The notes below the pieces were generated by a model, which saw only the letters and a program-made list of their open reading frames with translations, ran no database searches and had not been told where the DNA came from. Below, one piece after another: positions 1-8,402 of a stretch of 64,000 nt of DNA (within the stretch, counting starts at the first letter, position 1; every line of letters begins with the position of its first letter). The DNA lies in the NCBI RefSeq assembly GCF_042675965.1, contig NZ_JBHTKJ010000024.1, positions 1 to 64,000 of the forward strand, written 5' to 3'. Source of the stretch: Virgibacillus_R byunsanensis (GTDB lineage Bacteria > Bacillota > Bacilli > Bacillales > Amphibacillaceae). The translations under genes and the position numbers were made by a program.

Positions 1-314
1 ATGCTGTTGTGATTGAAGATTTAGATATGAAAGGGATGTCGCAAGCTCTAAAGTTTGGTAAAAGTGTTGCTGATAATGGTTGGGGAATGTTCACTTCTTT
101 CTTACAATACAAACTAAAAGAACAAGGGAAACAACTTATCAAAATTGACAAATGGTTCCCATCCACCAAAACTTGTTCTAATTGTGGTTCAGTAAAAGAA
201 GTCAAATTATCTGAACGTACCTACCAATGTGCTTGCGGTCTAAGTCTCAATAGAGATTACAATTCGGCACTCAATATCAAAAAAGAAGGCATTCGCTTAT
301 TAGCAAGCGCCTAA
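1..314 (+). CDS. tnpB: TnpB (IS200/IS605 family) C-terminal part, cut by the window edge
   Basis: The reading frame is open from the first bases of the window, so the start lies outside. The visible ~103 residues begin with a VVIEDLDMKGM segment (RuvC-II region with the catalytic Glu). They continue with a zinc ribbon (CSNC then CACG, about residues 57-75 of the visible part) and end with the RuvC-III motif NRDYNSALNI containing the last catalytic Asp. This order is the hallmark of TnpB, the RNA-guided nuclease of IS200/IS605 and IS1341-type elements. It belongs to a different TnpB subgroup from the other two copies in this window (932 and 31926). The sequence directly downstream has the features of an element right end. 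No TnpA transposase is visible. Confidence 0.85.
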   Translation, partial: AVVIEDLDMKGMSQALKFGKSVADNGWGMFTSFLQYKLKEQGKQLIKIDKWFPSTKTCSNCGSVKEVKLSERTYQCACGLSLNRDYNSALNIKKEGIRLLASA

Positions 315-442
315 TAAAAATATAAACTTTTGGAACAAGAGGGTTAGCTTGGTCAATTTCGTCTGCTACCAAAAGTGACGATTACCCAAGAAGCCCCCAC
401 TTCAAGCAACCCGTAAGGGTGGTAAGTGGTGGGAGTAGTTCA
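315..442 (+). ncRNA. TnpB element right end / predicted omega-RNA scaffold (copy 1)
   Basis: This segment follows the tnpB stop codon. It ends in a nested hairpin: outer arms CCACTT (about 398) and AAGTGG (about 423), inner arms CCC and GGG around a GTAA loop, then GGGAGTAGTTCA. The same layout follows the other two tnpB copies. In known TnpB systems the omega-RNA is processed from this region and its guide is the flanking host DNA right after the right end, which here would begin at 443. The exact 5' end cannot be set from sequence. Confidence 0.6.
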
Positions 443-478
443 CAAAACGTGTTATCCACTTGGATAAGACGCTTAACA

Positions 479-849
479 CTAAATCACATAATAAAATACG
501 GTAAAGAAATGAAATGTTGAACCGGCAATAACAAATAGATGCCAGACTGTATGATGGTACGTAAATGGACGAAACATATAGAAAATGGCTCCGACGGTAT
601 ACAAGATTCCTCCGATCATAAGTAGCATGATGCCATTACCATGCATAATACGTGTTAGAGGATCCCAGATAATGATAATTAACCATCCCATTAAGAAGTA
701 AAAAAGCGTTGACAGGATCAGGAACTTTTTTACGAAAAATATCTTGAATATTACTCCTATTAGTGCAATGCCCCAAACAACACCAAATAAAATCCAACCT
801 AGTTCACCTCGTATATGTACGAGTAAAAAAGGTGTATAAGTACCTGCAT
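479..849 (-). pseudogene. trhA: Hemolysin III family (TrhA/YqfA-like) C-terminal fragment, split by a TnpB element
   Basis: Reading the minus strand from 849 to the stop at 479 gives an open frame beginning AGTYTPFLLVHIRGELGW. It continues through several membrane segments to a C-terminal HHTVWHLFVIAGSTFHFF motif. These are conserved features of the hemolysin III / progestin-adiponectin receptor-like membrane family. The frame runs directly into the right end of a TnpB element at 850, so the N-terminal half is missing. It is not found on the other side of the element either. The only ATG-initiated part is 479-691 (70 residues), which is too short to be functional. I read it as the 3' remnant of an interrupted gene. 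Confidence 0.8.
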
Positions 850-931
850 TGAACTACCCGCCACTTACCGACCTTGCGGCCTGATTGAAGTGGGGATTCC
901 TAAGAACACCAGCGTAACCGCTAGTTATTGA
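850..931 (-). ncRNA. TnpB element right end / predicted omega-RNA scaffold (copy 2)
   Basis: On the minus strand, between the tnpB stop and position 850, the sequence reads GGTGTTCTTAGGAAT. Then comes a nested hairpin with outer arms CCACTT/AAGTGG and inner arms GGCC/GGTC around GCAA, ending GGGTAGTTCA. The copy at 33099-33181 is almost identical, with paired changes in both stems. The DNA next to the end, which would supply the guide, is the trhA coding sequence. Confidence 0.65.
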
Positions 932-1847
932 TTAGTCTACCCCCGTAGTCCCTACGGTTAGAAGCCTTATAGCCTCATTTTTAAGATTTAATCCTGCGTT
1001 AATATCGCGGTCGTGGAATGTTTTGCACGAAGGACATTCCCATTCTCTTAACCCTCGATCTTTAACGTCTTTATTTTTGTAGCCACAACACGAACATAGT
1101 TGAGAACTCGGAAAGGTTTTACCTACTTCTACTACTGACTTACCATACCACTCAGCTTTGTATTTCAACATCGTCTTGAATCGATACAAGGAAACGTCAG
1201 CGATCGCTTTAGCACTCCTCTTATTTTTCATCATGTTGGATACTTGCAGACTCTCTATTCCGATTACATCGTGGTTTTTGATGATATCCGTAGAGGTCTT
1301 ATGTAAGAAATCAGTACGCTTTTTTTCGATTTTCTCATGAATTCTGGCAACCTTTGTTTTTTGTTTATACCAGTTGCTTGAACCAATGACACGTCTTGAA
1401 AGGATTTGTTGGGCTTTTATAAGCTTTTCTTCTAAGGACTTGAAATAGCGGTCATTTTTGTATTTCTTGCCATCTGAAAGGATAGCGAAGTCCTTTAATC
1501 CTACATCAACACCTGTACTAGAGTTTGTTTTAGTTAATTCGCTTACTTCTGTTTCTGCAACAATAGATGCAAAATACTTTCCGCTTGGATTACGCCTAAT
1601 CGTCGCATTGATAATACGACCATCTATTTCACGACTTTTGGCATAACGAACGAGCCCGAGCTTTGGTAGCTTGATATGCTTTTCTAAAACATCCATATTG
1701 CCGTTCGTTTGTTTTGTACTATAAGACTGCACGTTATTCTTTTTACTTTTAAAGCGAGGTGCTTTAGTTTGTTTTTTATAATAGCGTTGATACCCGTCGG
1801 CTAAGTTTCCAACTGACTTTTGTAGTGAAATACTGTCTACCTCTTTT
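932..1847 (-). pseudogene. tnpB: TnpB (IS200/IS605 family), 5'-truncated
   Basis: The open frame continues upstream of the first possible start (1732) to about 1845, where it reads KEVDSISLQKSV and then runs into palindromic repeat R1. Compared with the copy at 31926, about 85 N-terminal residues are missing. The rest is well preserved. RuvC-I is GVDVGLKDFA, RuvC-II is GIESLQVSNM, the zinc ribbon is CSCC...CPSC, and RuvC-III is DRDINAGLNL. The three acidic catalytic residues are therefore present but the N-terminal wedge region is lost. It is clearly related to the 31926 copy over the shared part. Probably non-functional, although an internal GTG at 1732 could start a shortened protein. Confidence 0.8.
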
Positions 1848-1899
1848 TAGAAAACTTGGCTTTCGCCATTATGGCTTGGCGATAAGCCAAGTTTTCTAA
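1847..1899. repeat. R1 palindromic repeat, short form
   Basis: A perfect 16-base inverted repeat (TTAGAAAACTTGGCTT and its complement) encloses about 21 bases containing CGCCAT and TGGCG. It matches the 3' half of the R1 units found at 24543, 26678, 27698, 37027, 49720, 51508, 56557 and 57026. It forms the junction with the truncated tnpB. Confidence 0.7.
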
Positions 1900-2300
1900 T
1901 GAATGTATGAATTTTCATTTTCGATTCCTTCTTTATTTCGTAAGTATTTTAATCATAAGACGAATTAAATATGTATGACTTACGCTTATTTTTATTTTAA
2001 TTCGTCTAAAGGTTAGACAATTCAATGTCTGCTTCATATTATATATAGGGATTTACTTTATAATGTTACTTTTGAACCTAAGCGTTTAACATGTTAAAAG
2101 GTTGTTCCGAAGATAAGGTTTTTCTAATTAATATAAGACTTCCTATCTGAAAATATTTTGGAATTTCTATCGTGTAAAAGATGTTTCCTATTATTAAGTA
2201 TGGTAAACTATTTATGTGGAAACGAATGTTTATTCCTTTTCCAAAGATATACCCCATAAGTATAAAGTGATGTTTACTATTCAAAAAGGGGCGTTTACGA
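1900..2300. other. Gene-free stretch upstream of darB with one inverted repeat
   Basis: No convincing gene is seen. Open frames on the minus strand here have no ribosome-binding site and no family resemblance. A 12-base perfect inverted repeat (AGACGAATTAAA at 1958-1969, TTTAATTCGTCT at 1996-2007) could form a hairpin with a 26-base loop. The stretch must hold the darB promoter, but no clear -35/-10 pair was found. Confidence 0.4.
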
Positions 2301-2744
2301 ATGAGTATGATACAAGATAAGCAATTGACAGATATTGTAGTAGAAGATTTAATGATTTCTTCTGAAAAGGTAGCACATGTGCAACTAAATAATCCATTAG
2401 AACATGCCTTATTGGTTCTAGTGAAATCAGGCTATTCAGCTGTTCCGGTATTAGATTCAACATATAAATTAGTAGGTACAATTGGAAAGACGCTAATTCT
2501 AAATCAAATTTTAGGTCTTGAACGTTTTGAGATGGAAAAGCTATCAGACATGCGTGTTCATGAAGTGATGCATACAGATATACCTTCTATTGCTAAAGAA
2601 GATTCGTTTATGGATGGGTTGAAGGCTATTATTAATTATCCATTTGTTTGTGTAGCAGATGAAGAAGGATACTTTGATGGCATCTTAACTAGACGGGCTA
2701 TCTTAAAGCATATACAACGGGACTTGTATACGACTAAACAATAA
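2301..2744 (+). CDS. darB: CBS-domain c-di-AMP receptor DarB (YkuL/CbpB)
   Basis: A 147-residue protein with two CBS domains (about 10-70 and 85-145). It closely resembles B. subtilis YkuL, with shared segments such as KVAHVQ, LEHALLVL, GYSAVPVLD, FGLER-like and FVCV. In B. subtilis and Listeria this protein binds c-di-AMP. In its free form it stimulates the (p)ppGpp synthetase Rel and pyruvate carboxylase, which is notable because pycA lies in the same window. The start ATG follows an AAAGGGGCG ribosome-binding site. A terminator follows at 2767. In B. subtilis the next genes are ccpC and the flavodoxin genes; here an MFS exporter takes that place. Confidence 0.88.
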   Translation: MSMIQDKQLTDIVVEDLMISSEKVAHVQLNNPLEHALLVLVKSGYSAVPVLDSTYKLVGTIGKTLILNQILGLERFEMEKLSDMRVHEVMHTDIPSIAKEDSFMDGLKAIINYPFVCVADEEGYFDGILTRRAILKHIQRDLYTTKQ

Positions 2745-2766
2745 GCATTGAGTTTCTTGATAATTT

Positions 2767-2804
2767 ACACCCTTGCCAGTTTATAATGGACTTGGGTGTT
2801 TTTT
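2767..2804 (+). terminator. Intrinsic terminator of darB
   Basis: ACACCC (2767-2772) pairs with GGGTGT (2794-2799), with a smaller inner stem CCA/TGG, followed by a run of six T. It overlaps the earliest possible start of the next open frame (2786) and so argues for the later start at 2840. Confidence 0.8.
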
Positions 2805-2839
2805 ATGGATTAAAATACTGCAAAAAGCAGGGATTACAT

Positions 2840-4327
2840 ATGGAAGATTTTATAAAAGAAAAAAAAATGAAACGACCTCTAGTTTTGGTTGCTGTAATGT
2901 TAGGTATGTTTCTTGCTGCTATTGAAGCAACAATTGTTGCTACTGCTATGCCAAGTATTGTTGCGGACCTGGGCGGTTTTTCCCTTTATAGCTGGGTGTT
3001 TTCAGCCTATTTATTAACGAACGCAGCCACTGTATTAATATTTGGTAAACTATCAGATATATTTGGCAGAAAACCTATATTCGTTATTGGTGTCACGATC
3101 TTTTTAACAGGTTCAACCCTTAGTGGTTTTAGTACTTCTATGGTTATGCTTATTATATCAAGATTTATCCAAGGTATAGGTGCAGGCGCTTTAATGCCCA
3201 TTGCGACAACCATTGTTGGTGACATTTATAATAAAGAGGAACGTGCGAAAATTCAAGGTTATCTAGCTAGTGTATGGGGGATTTCAGCTGTCTCTGGCCC
3301 GCTTCTTGGTGGTTTTTTTGTAGATATATTAAACTGGCGTTATGTGTTTTGGATGAATATTCCCTTAGGTATTTTGGCAATGTTAGGTATTATTTTCTTC
3401 TTAAGGGAAGATATCAAAAAGAAGAGAAGTTCCATTGATTATGCAGGAGCGATATGGATCGTTGTTTCTGTGTTTTCCCTGATGTTTATTTTAGTTGAGG
3501 GCGGCGTAAGCATTGCTTGGAATTCCTTCGTTATGGTTGGTTTGATCGGTACAACCATCATTGGATTAGTATTATTTTTTTATCAGGAAAGAAGAGCATC
3601 TGTACCAATGATGCCGTTTGACATTTGGAAAATACGTATCATTACTGTTGCTAATTTGACATCACTTACAACAGGTATGATTTTAATTGGTGTCTCGAGT
3701 TATTTACCAGCTTTCGTGCAAGGAGTCATGGGGTATTCAGCTACAATTGCAGGATTCACCTTAACAACAATGTCAATTGGATGGCCAATAGCTGCCACAG
3801 TAGCTGGCAAGTTATTATTAGTCATTGGATACCGGAATACTTCTTTATTAGGCGGGGTTTCCTTAATTATTGGAGGTATATTGTTTTTCCTCTTAACTCC
3901 TGAAAAAGGTCCCATATGGGCAGGGACTGGATCTTTCTTTATTGGTGTTGGGATGGGTCTCACTAATACTTCCTTTATTGTTGGAATTCAAAGTACAGTA
4001 GGCTTTGAAACACGTGGGGTAGCTACCGCTGCCAATATGTTTATGCGTTCATTAGGAAGTGCGCTTGGTGTGGCATTACTTGGGGGATTATTAAACGGCA
4101 AAATTAATACATTCATAGAAAATGAAGGATTAGCGGATCGTATTTCCGTTGACTCAGCTAACAAATTATTAGACCCTCACCAAAACGCATCATTGACTGA
4201 ACAAGCTAAATTAGTGTTGCAAGAAGGGTTAACTTCAGGACTGCATCTTGTTTACACTGGTATTCTGGTATTAGCTTTGATTAGTTTTATACTTATAAAT
4301 TTTATGCCAAAAAAGGAAAATGAGTAG
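2840..4327 (+). CDS. MFS drug exporter, DHA2 (EmrB/QacA) family
   Basis: A 14-helix major facilitator protein of 495 residues from the chosen start. Diagnostic parts are the motif A loop GKLSDIFGRKP (about 68-78), the motif C glycine-rich segment SGPLLGGFF, and the WRYVFWMNIPLG signature typical of the DHA2 drug:proton antiporters. Likely role is efflux of toxic or amphiphilic compounds; the substrate cannot be predicted. An upstream ATG at 2786 is in frame but sits inside the darB terminator. ATG 2840 has a weak AGCAGGG site in front. There is no terminator between this gene and dapH. It sits where B. subtilis has ccpC-ykuNOP, so it is a local insertion or replacement. Confidence 0.85.
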   Translation: MEDFIKEKKMKRPLVLVAVMLGMFLAAIEATIVATAMPSIVADLGGFSLYSWVFSAYLLTNAATVLIFGKLSDIFGRKPIFVIGVTIFLTGSTLSGFSTSMVMLIISRFIQGIGAGALMPIATTIVGDIYNKEERAKIQGYLASVWGISAVSGPLLGGFFVDILNWRYVFWMNIPLGILAMLGIIFFLREDIKKKRSSIDYAGAIWIVVSVFSLMFILVEGGVSIAWNSFVMVGLIGTTIIGLVLFFYQERRASVPMMPFDIWKIRIITVANLTSLTTGMILIGVSSYLPAFVQGVMGYSATIAGFTLTTMSIGWPIAATVAGKLLLVIGYRNTSLLGGVSLIIGGILFFLLTPEKGPIWAGTGSFFIGVGMGLTNTSFIVGIQSTVGFETRGVATAANMFMRSLGSALGVALLGGLLNGKINTFIENEGLADRISVDSANKLLDPHQNASLTEQAKLVLQEGLTSGLHLVYTGILVLALISFILINFMPKKENE

Positions 4328-4395
4328 TTGTTTCTTGCGAGGTAAATCATGGTCTGCTAAAGTAAAATAAATAGATGTTGTAGGAGGAAGTAGAA

Positions 4396-5115
4396 GTGAA
4401 AATGATGGATGCAAATGAAATTATCAGCTTTATTTCAAACAGTAAAAAAAGTACTCCCGTAAAAGTTTATGTAAAAGGGGAGCAGCTTGATCAAGTAACA
4501 TTCGGAGAAACGGTACAAGCATTTGTAGAAAAAACGAGTGGTGTAATCTTCGGCCAATGGAATGATATAAAAGAAGTATTGGATAGTAATTCAGAGACAA
4601 TTTCAGATTATGTTGTAGAAAATGACCGAAGAAACTCGGCTATTCCATTACTTGACTTAAAAGGTGTAAATGCTCGAATTGAACCAGGAGCTGTTATACG
4701 TGATCAAGTCGTAATCGGTGATGGTGCAGTGATTATGATGGGATCTATGATCAACATTGGTGCAGTCGTTGGTGAAGGTACTATGATTGATATGAATGCT
4801 GTATTAGGAGGTCGTGCAACGGTTGGGAAGAATTGTCATATTGGTGCAGGTACTGTTTTGGCCGGAGTTATTGAGCCACCATCAGCAAAACCTGTTGTTA
4901 TAGAAGATGAAGTAGTAATTGGTGCAAATGCTGTTGTTCTTGAAGGAGTGACAGTAGGAAAAGGTGCAATTGTTGCAGCAGGAGCTATAGTAACAAAAGA
5001 CGTTGCTCCTAATACGTTAGTTGCTGGAACACCTGCAAAGGTTCTTAAAGAGATCGATGAAAGTACAAAATCAAAAACAGAAATTAAGCATGAACTTCGT
5101 AAATTAGACGAGTAA
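4396..5115 (+). CDS. dapH: Tetrahydrodipicolinate N-acetyltransferase
   Basis: A 239-residue enzyme of the acetyl branch of the diaminopimelate/lysine pathway. It transfers acetyl from acetyl-CoA to tetrahydrodipicolinate. The N-terminal ~85 residues form the DapH-specific domain (KMMDANEIISFI, STPVKVYVKG). Residues ~90-205 are hexapeptide repeats (for example VVIGDGAVIMMGS, MIDMNAVLGGRATVG, GAGTVLAGVIEPPSAKPV), which fold as a left-handed beta helix. The GTG start at 4396 has a strong AGGAGGAAG site and matches the family N terminus. It is followed 13 bases later by dapL, so the two are co-transcribed. Confidence 0.95.
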   Translation: MKMMDANEIISFISNSKKSTPVKVYVKGEQLDQVTFGETVQAFVEKTSGVIFGQWNDIKEVLDSNSETISDYVVENDRRNSAIPLLDLKGVNARIEPGAVIRDQVVIGDGAVIMMGSMINIGAVVGEGTMIDMNAVLGGRATVGKNCHIGAGTVLAGVIEPPSAKPVVIEDEVVIGANAVVLEGVTVGKGAIVAAGAIVTKDVAPNTLVAGTPAKVLKEIDESTKSKTEIKHELRKLDE

Positions 5116-5128
5116 GTAGGGGATATGG

Positions 5129-6250
5129 ATGGAACTTTCAGACTTACAAACCATTAGAAGAGAATTGCATCAAATTCCAGAATTGGGTTTTCAGGAAGTG
5201 AAAACCCAATTATATTTATTAGAAAAAATTCAACGTATGAAAAAATCACATGTGGAGTTTCAAAAATGGAAAACTGGTTTAATCGTACGAGTGGCAGGAG
5301 TGAATGCTTCTAAGACAATAGGATTTCGTTGTGATATCGATGCATTACCTATTAATGAACAAACCAATTATCCATTTCAATCGATCCATGAAGGCAGAAT
5401 GCATGCTTGCGGACATGATTTTCATATGACGATAGCACTTGGAGCATTACAGGAAATTATTGAAAATCCACTTAACGATCATGTTGTTTTTATTTTTCAA
5501 CCAGCTGAAGAAGGACCAGGCGGAGCGTTACCAATGCTTCAGTCGGAAGAACTTAACAAATGGAAACCAGATGTCATATTTGCATTGCACATTGCACCGG
5601 ATTTACCTGTTGGTACTGTATCAAGTAAACCCGGATTACTTTTTGCAAATACAAGTGAACTGTTCATTGATTTTGTAGGTAAAGGTGGACATGCTGCTTA
5701 TCCTCATTTAACCAAAGATATGTCAGTTGCAGCCAGTAGTTTTGTTGTTGAACTTCAGCAAATTGTTGCTCGGGGACTTGATCCACTAGAATCTGGAGTT
5801 ATTACAATTGGAAAAATGGAAAGTGGATTTGTACAGAATGCGATCGCTGAAAATGCGCGTTTGGAAGGAACAATTCGAACGATTGATCCAACAACAATTG
5901 ATACGGTTAAACAAAAAATTGAAATGATGGCTAGAGGTTTTGAAATCAGTCATGATTGTTCGATTTCCATTGATTATGGGGCTAACTATTATCAGGTCTA
6001 CAACGAAGAGCGTTTTGTTGATTTATTTGCTAACACTGTTCAACAAGCAGGAATTACGTATCAAGAAGCTTCAGCTGCTATGACCGGTGAAGACTTTGGC
6101 TATATGTTAAAAGAGATTCCTGGTTTTATGTTTTGGCTAGGTGTTGAATCTCCTTTTGGCTTACATCATGCCGGGTTACAGCCCAATGAACAATCCCTTG
6201 AGGTCGGAGCTAAGACTGTTGTTAACACGATCCAGGCTCTCTCTGTTTAA
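5129..6250 (+). CDS. dapL: N-acetyldiaminopimelate deacetylase
   Basis: A 373-residue M20D-family metallo-amidohydrolase that removes acetate from N-acetyl-LL-diaminopimelate, giving precursor for lysine and peptidoglycan. Visible metal-site motifs are HACGHD (about 91-96), FQPAEEGPGG (about 122-131), LHIAPD (about 153) and the C-terminal LHHAGLQPNE. The lid domain carries GKGGHAAYP. The start ATG at 5129 follows TAGGGGAT; an out-of-frame ATG lies four bases upstream. The gene is coupled to dapH, as in B. subtilis ykuQ-ykuR. Confidence 0.95.
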   Translation: MELSDLQTIRRELHQIPELGFQEVKTQLYLLEKIQRMKKSHVEFQKWKTGLIVRVAGVNASKTIGFRCDIDALPINEQTNYPFQSIHEGRMHACGHDFHMTIALGALQEIIENPLNDHVVFIFQPAEEGPGGALPMLQSEELNKWKPDVIFALHIAPDLPVGTVSSKPGLLFANTSELFIDFVGKGGHAAYPHLTKDMSVAASSFVVELQQIVARGLDPLESGVITIGKMESGFVQNAIAENARLEGTIRTIDPTTIDTVKQKIEMMARGFEISHDCSISIDYGANYYQVYNEERFVDLFANTVQQAGITYQEASAAMTGEDFGYMLKEIPGFMFWLGVESPFGLHHAGLQPNEQSLEVGAKTVVNTIQALSV

Positions 6251-6321
6251 GTGTATACCTTCTCTTGTTTTGGAAAAACTAGGTACGAAACTTTTCTATT
6301 AACCAGAGGAGGTAAGGAAAA

Positions 6322-6564
6322 ATGGCACGAATCGGTGTGGAAGGATCATTAACAGATGTAAAAGAAGCACTTATGGAAATGGGTCATGAAGTGGTAGATT
6401 TACGTTCAGAAGAGGATGCAGCGTATTGTGATTGTTGTGTTCTATCAGGACAGGACAAAGATGTAATGGGCATGTCAACCACGAGTATCGCCGGACCAGT
6501 GATCAATGCTCACGGCTCTAATGCAGAAGATATTTGTCAAATGGTCGATCAAAAATTAAGCTAA
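6322..6564 (+). CDS. ykuS: UPF0180 family protein YkuS
   Basis: An 80-residue protein of the UPF0180 family, found in the same place in B. subtilis behind dapL. A cysteine-rich CDCC cluster (C36, C38, C39) and a GVEGSL N terminus are visible. The function is unknown; the cysteines suggest metal binding or redox sensitivity, which is only inference. It has an AGAGGAGG ribosome-binding site and is followed by a perfect bidirectional terminator shared with the convergent ykuT. Confidence 0.88.
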   Translation: MARIGVEGSLTDVKEALMEMGHEVVDLRSEEDAAYCDCCVLSGQDKDVMGMSTTSIAGPVINAHGSNAEDICQMVDQKLS

Positions 6565-6574
6565 TTTACTTATA

Positions 6575-6607
6575 AATAAGGCTATCCCATAGTGGGATAG
6601 CCTTATT
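6575..6607. terminator. Bidirectional terminator between ykuS and ykuT
   Basis: A 15-bp perfect stem (6575-6589 with 6593-6607) with a three-base loop. AT-rich outer pairs give U-runs in both directions, fitting the convergent genes on either side. Confidence 0.9.
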
Positions 6608-6610
6608 ATC

Positions 6611-6705
6611 TATAGCTTCTGAAGCTATAAATTTTGGATTCTGTAGATAACTTAGTAATTGTGTAAGTCACTTCCAGCTTCTGTGACTAGAAACTTTGGC
6701 TTTTA
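6611..6705. repeat. R2 repeat, degenerate short copy
   Basis: Contains ATAAATTTTGGATTCTGTAG and GTGTAAGTCACTTCCAGCTTC. These match the start of the R2 units at 24640 and 43092 (ATTATAAATTTGGAG, TGTGTAAGCCACGTCCAGCTCC). The GC-rich second half is missing. Confidence 0.5.
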
Positions 6706-6708
6706 CTC

Positions 6709-7542
6709 CTATGATTCTTTTTGAATAAATACTTGATGTGGATATGGGATTTCAATATTTTCAGTATCAAACATTTCCTTAATTCGTTTTCTCATGTCAC
6801 GTTCACAGCCAAATTGTTCTCCATTCTCTGTTTGTCCGACAACTCTAAGCACTACATCTGATGAGCCAAAGCTTTGTACTCCTAAAACGTTAGGTCCATC
6901 CTTAAAGCGCTCATCTGTTTGAAATTCTATACAAACCTTTTCCAACACAGTAATTGCTTGATCAATATTATCATGATAGCTAATGCCAATATCAACAAGT
7001 GCCCGCATATTACCTCTTGAATGGTTGGCAACACCTTCAATATGACGATTCGGCACGAAATTTAATGTTCCATTAAAACCACGGATTTTTGTAGTACGTA
7101 ACCCTACTTCTTCAACAATCCCATCAAATCCTCCTGCAGTCACATAATCGTCAATTTCAATCTGTCTTTCCAGTAATATGAAAAAGCCTGTTACGACATC
7201 ACTTACCAGACCCTGTGCACCGAAACCAACTGCTAATCCAATAATCCCAGCACCTGCTAGCAGTGGTCCAATATCAAGGCCTAGAAGAGCAAATAACATG
7301 ATAATGAATATAAATATCATGACGTAAGAGAACAAGTTAACTAAGAGCTTTTCTAATGTTCTTACCCGTCCAGGCGAGATCCTTTCATTCTTACCAGCTC
7401 TTTGTATGGTCTTTTCAATAGCTTTTCTGCCAATCGGTACAAAAATAAGGAATGCAATAATAAGTAGTAGTATTTTTGCAATAATTGGTCCTATTATACT
7501 TACGATCTCACTTGGATCTAGTGATATTCCAAAAATATCCAT
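6709..7542 (-). CDS. ykuT: MscS-family small-conductance mechanosensitive channel
   Basis: A 277-residue MscS-type channel that opens under membrane tension to release solutes after osmotic downshift. The N terminus has three membrane segments. The last is the pore helix (LAGAGIIGLAVGFGAQGLVSDVVTG in outline, glycine/alanine packed), followed by the beta domain (DDYVTAGGFDGIVEEVGLRTTKIR) and a C-terminal alpha/beta vestibule ending IPYPHQ. I start it at 7542 because GAAAGGAGAATAC lies just upstream of that ATG; an in-frame extension to 7566 has no ribosome-binding site. Position and sequence match B. subtilis YkuT. Confidence 0.9.
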   Translation of the reverse strand: MDIFGISLDPSEIVSIIGPIIAKILLLIIAFLIFVPIGRKAIEKTIQRAGKNERISPGRVRTLEKLLVNLFSYVMIFIFIIMLFALLGLDIGPLLAGAGIIGLAVGFGAQGLVSDVVTGFFILLERQIEIDDYVTAGGFDGIVEEVGLRTTKIRGFNGTLNFVPNRHIEGVANHSRGNMRALVDIGISYHDNIDQAITVLEKVCIEFQTDERFKDGPNVLGVQSFGSSDVVLRVVGQTENGEQFGCERDMRKRIKEMFDTENIEIPYPHQVFIQKES

Positions 7543-7859
7543 ATGTATTCTCCTTTCAAAAACCACATATCATTCACTATCTTTTCAATAAATACCCTTT
7601 TAAGTAAGCTCGTAAACTATACATCTTTTGTTATTCTCAATTAGTGGACAACTTCTTCTGTAGGTGTTAGTGTAGTTTTAGTTTGTGATGTTTAGATTTA
7701 TGCCAGTTGGAAATAATGACATCATGTTACTATATGATATAAATTGTGACAAAATCTTGTCCTTTTTATATTAATTATCACTTAATATTGACTTAAATTA
7801 AGTCCTGGATTATAATTTACGTTGGACAAAATTTAATACTTAATTCGGAGGGATTACAT
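7543..7859. other. Divergent ykuT/ykuU intergenic region
   Basis: No gene seen. It holds the ykuU promoter (7788-7816) on the plus strand and must hold the ykuT promoter on the minus strand. Confidence 0.6.
7788..7816 (+). promoter_or_regulatory. Sigma-A promoter of ykuU
   Basis: TTGACT (7788-7793), a 17-base spacer, and a perfect TATAAT (7811-7816), 44 bases before the ykuU start codon. No complete PerR box was recognised; only a half-site-like TTATAAT overlaps the -10. Confidence 0.8.
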
Positions 7860-8402
7860 ATGGCAGAAAGAATGGTAGGCAAACAAGCACCACGTTTTGA
7901 AATGGATGCTGTAATGCCAAACAAAGAGTTTGGGAAAGTAAGTTTAGAAGAAAATATGAAAAACGATAAGTGGACTGTCCTTTTCTTTTATCCAATGGAC
8001 TTCACATTTGTATGTCCAACGGAGATAACTGCAATGTCAGATCGATATGATGAATTTGAAGATTTAGATGCAGAAGTAATTGGGGTTTCAACAGATACGA
8101 TCCATACACATAAAGCATGGATTAATACATCACGTGATGATAATGGATTGGGTGAATTAGAATATCCATTAGCAGCAGACACAAACCATGTTGTATCACA
8201 AGATTATGGAGTATTAATTGAAGATGAAGGTGTTGCATTACGAGGATTATACATTATCAATCCAGAAGGCGAATTACAATACCAAACCGTTTTCCATAAC
8301 AACATTGGCCGTGATGTTGATGAAACATTACGTGTACTACAAGCACTTCAAACTGGTGGCCTTTGCCCAGCAAATTGGAAACCAGGTCAAGAAACATTAT
8401 AA
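7860..8402 (+). CDS. ykuU: 2-Cys peroxiredoxin YkuU
   Basis: A 180-residue typical 2-Cys peroxiredoxin of the AhpC/TSA group, reducing hydrogen peroxide and organic peroxides. The peroxidatic Cys is C52 in FVCPTE. The resolving Cys is C169 in GGLCPANWKPG. The ribosome-binding site is GGAGGG, eight bases before the ATG. A well-formed sigma-A promoter lies upstream. It is followed by the thioredoxin-like ykuV, as in B. subtilis, which could be its reductant; the pairing is inferred from synteny. Confidence 0.93.
   Translation: MAERMVGKQAPRFEMDAVMPNKEFGKVSLEENMKNDKWTVLFFYPMDFTFVCPTEITAMSDRYDEFEDLDAEVIGVSTDTIHTHKAWINTSRDDNGLGELEYPLAADTNHVVSQDYGVLIEDEGVALRGLYIINPEGELQYQTVFHNNIGRDVDETLRVLQALQTGGLCPANWKPGQETL

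Noticed and set aside
2078..2481. Two overlapping minus-strand frames before and inside darB
   Set aside because: No start signal; the second overlaps darB, and neither resembles the missing half of trhA.
7811..7830. PerR box over the ykuU promoter
   Set aside because: Only one half (TTATAAT) is present, and it is explained by the -10 element.
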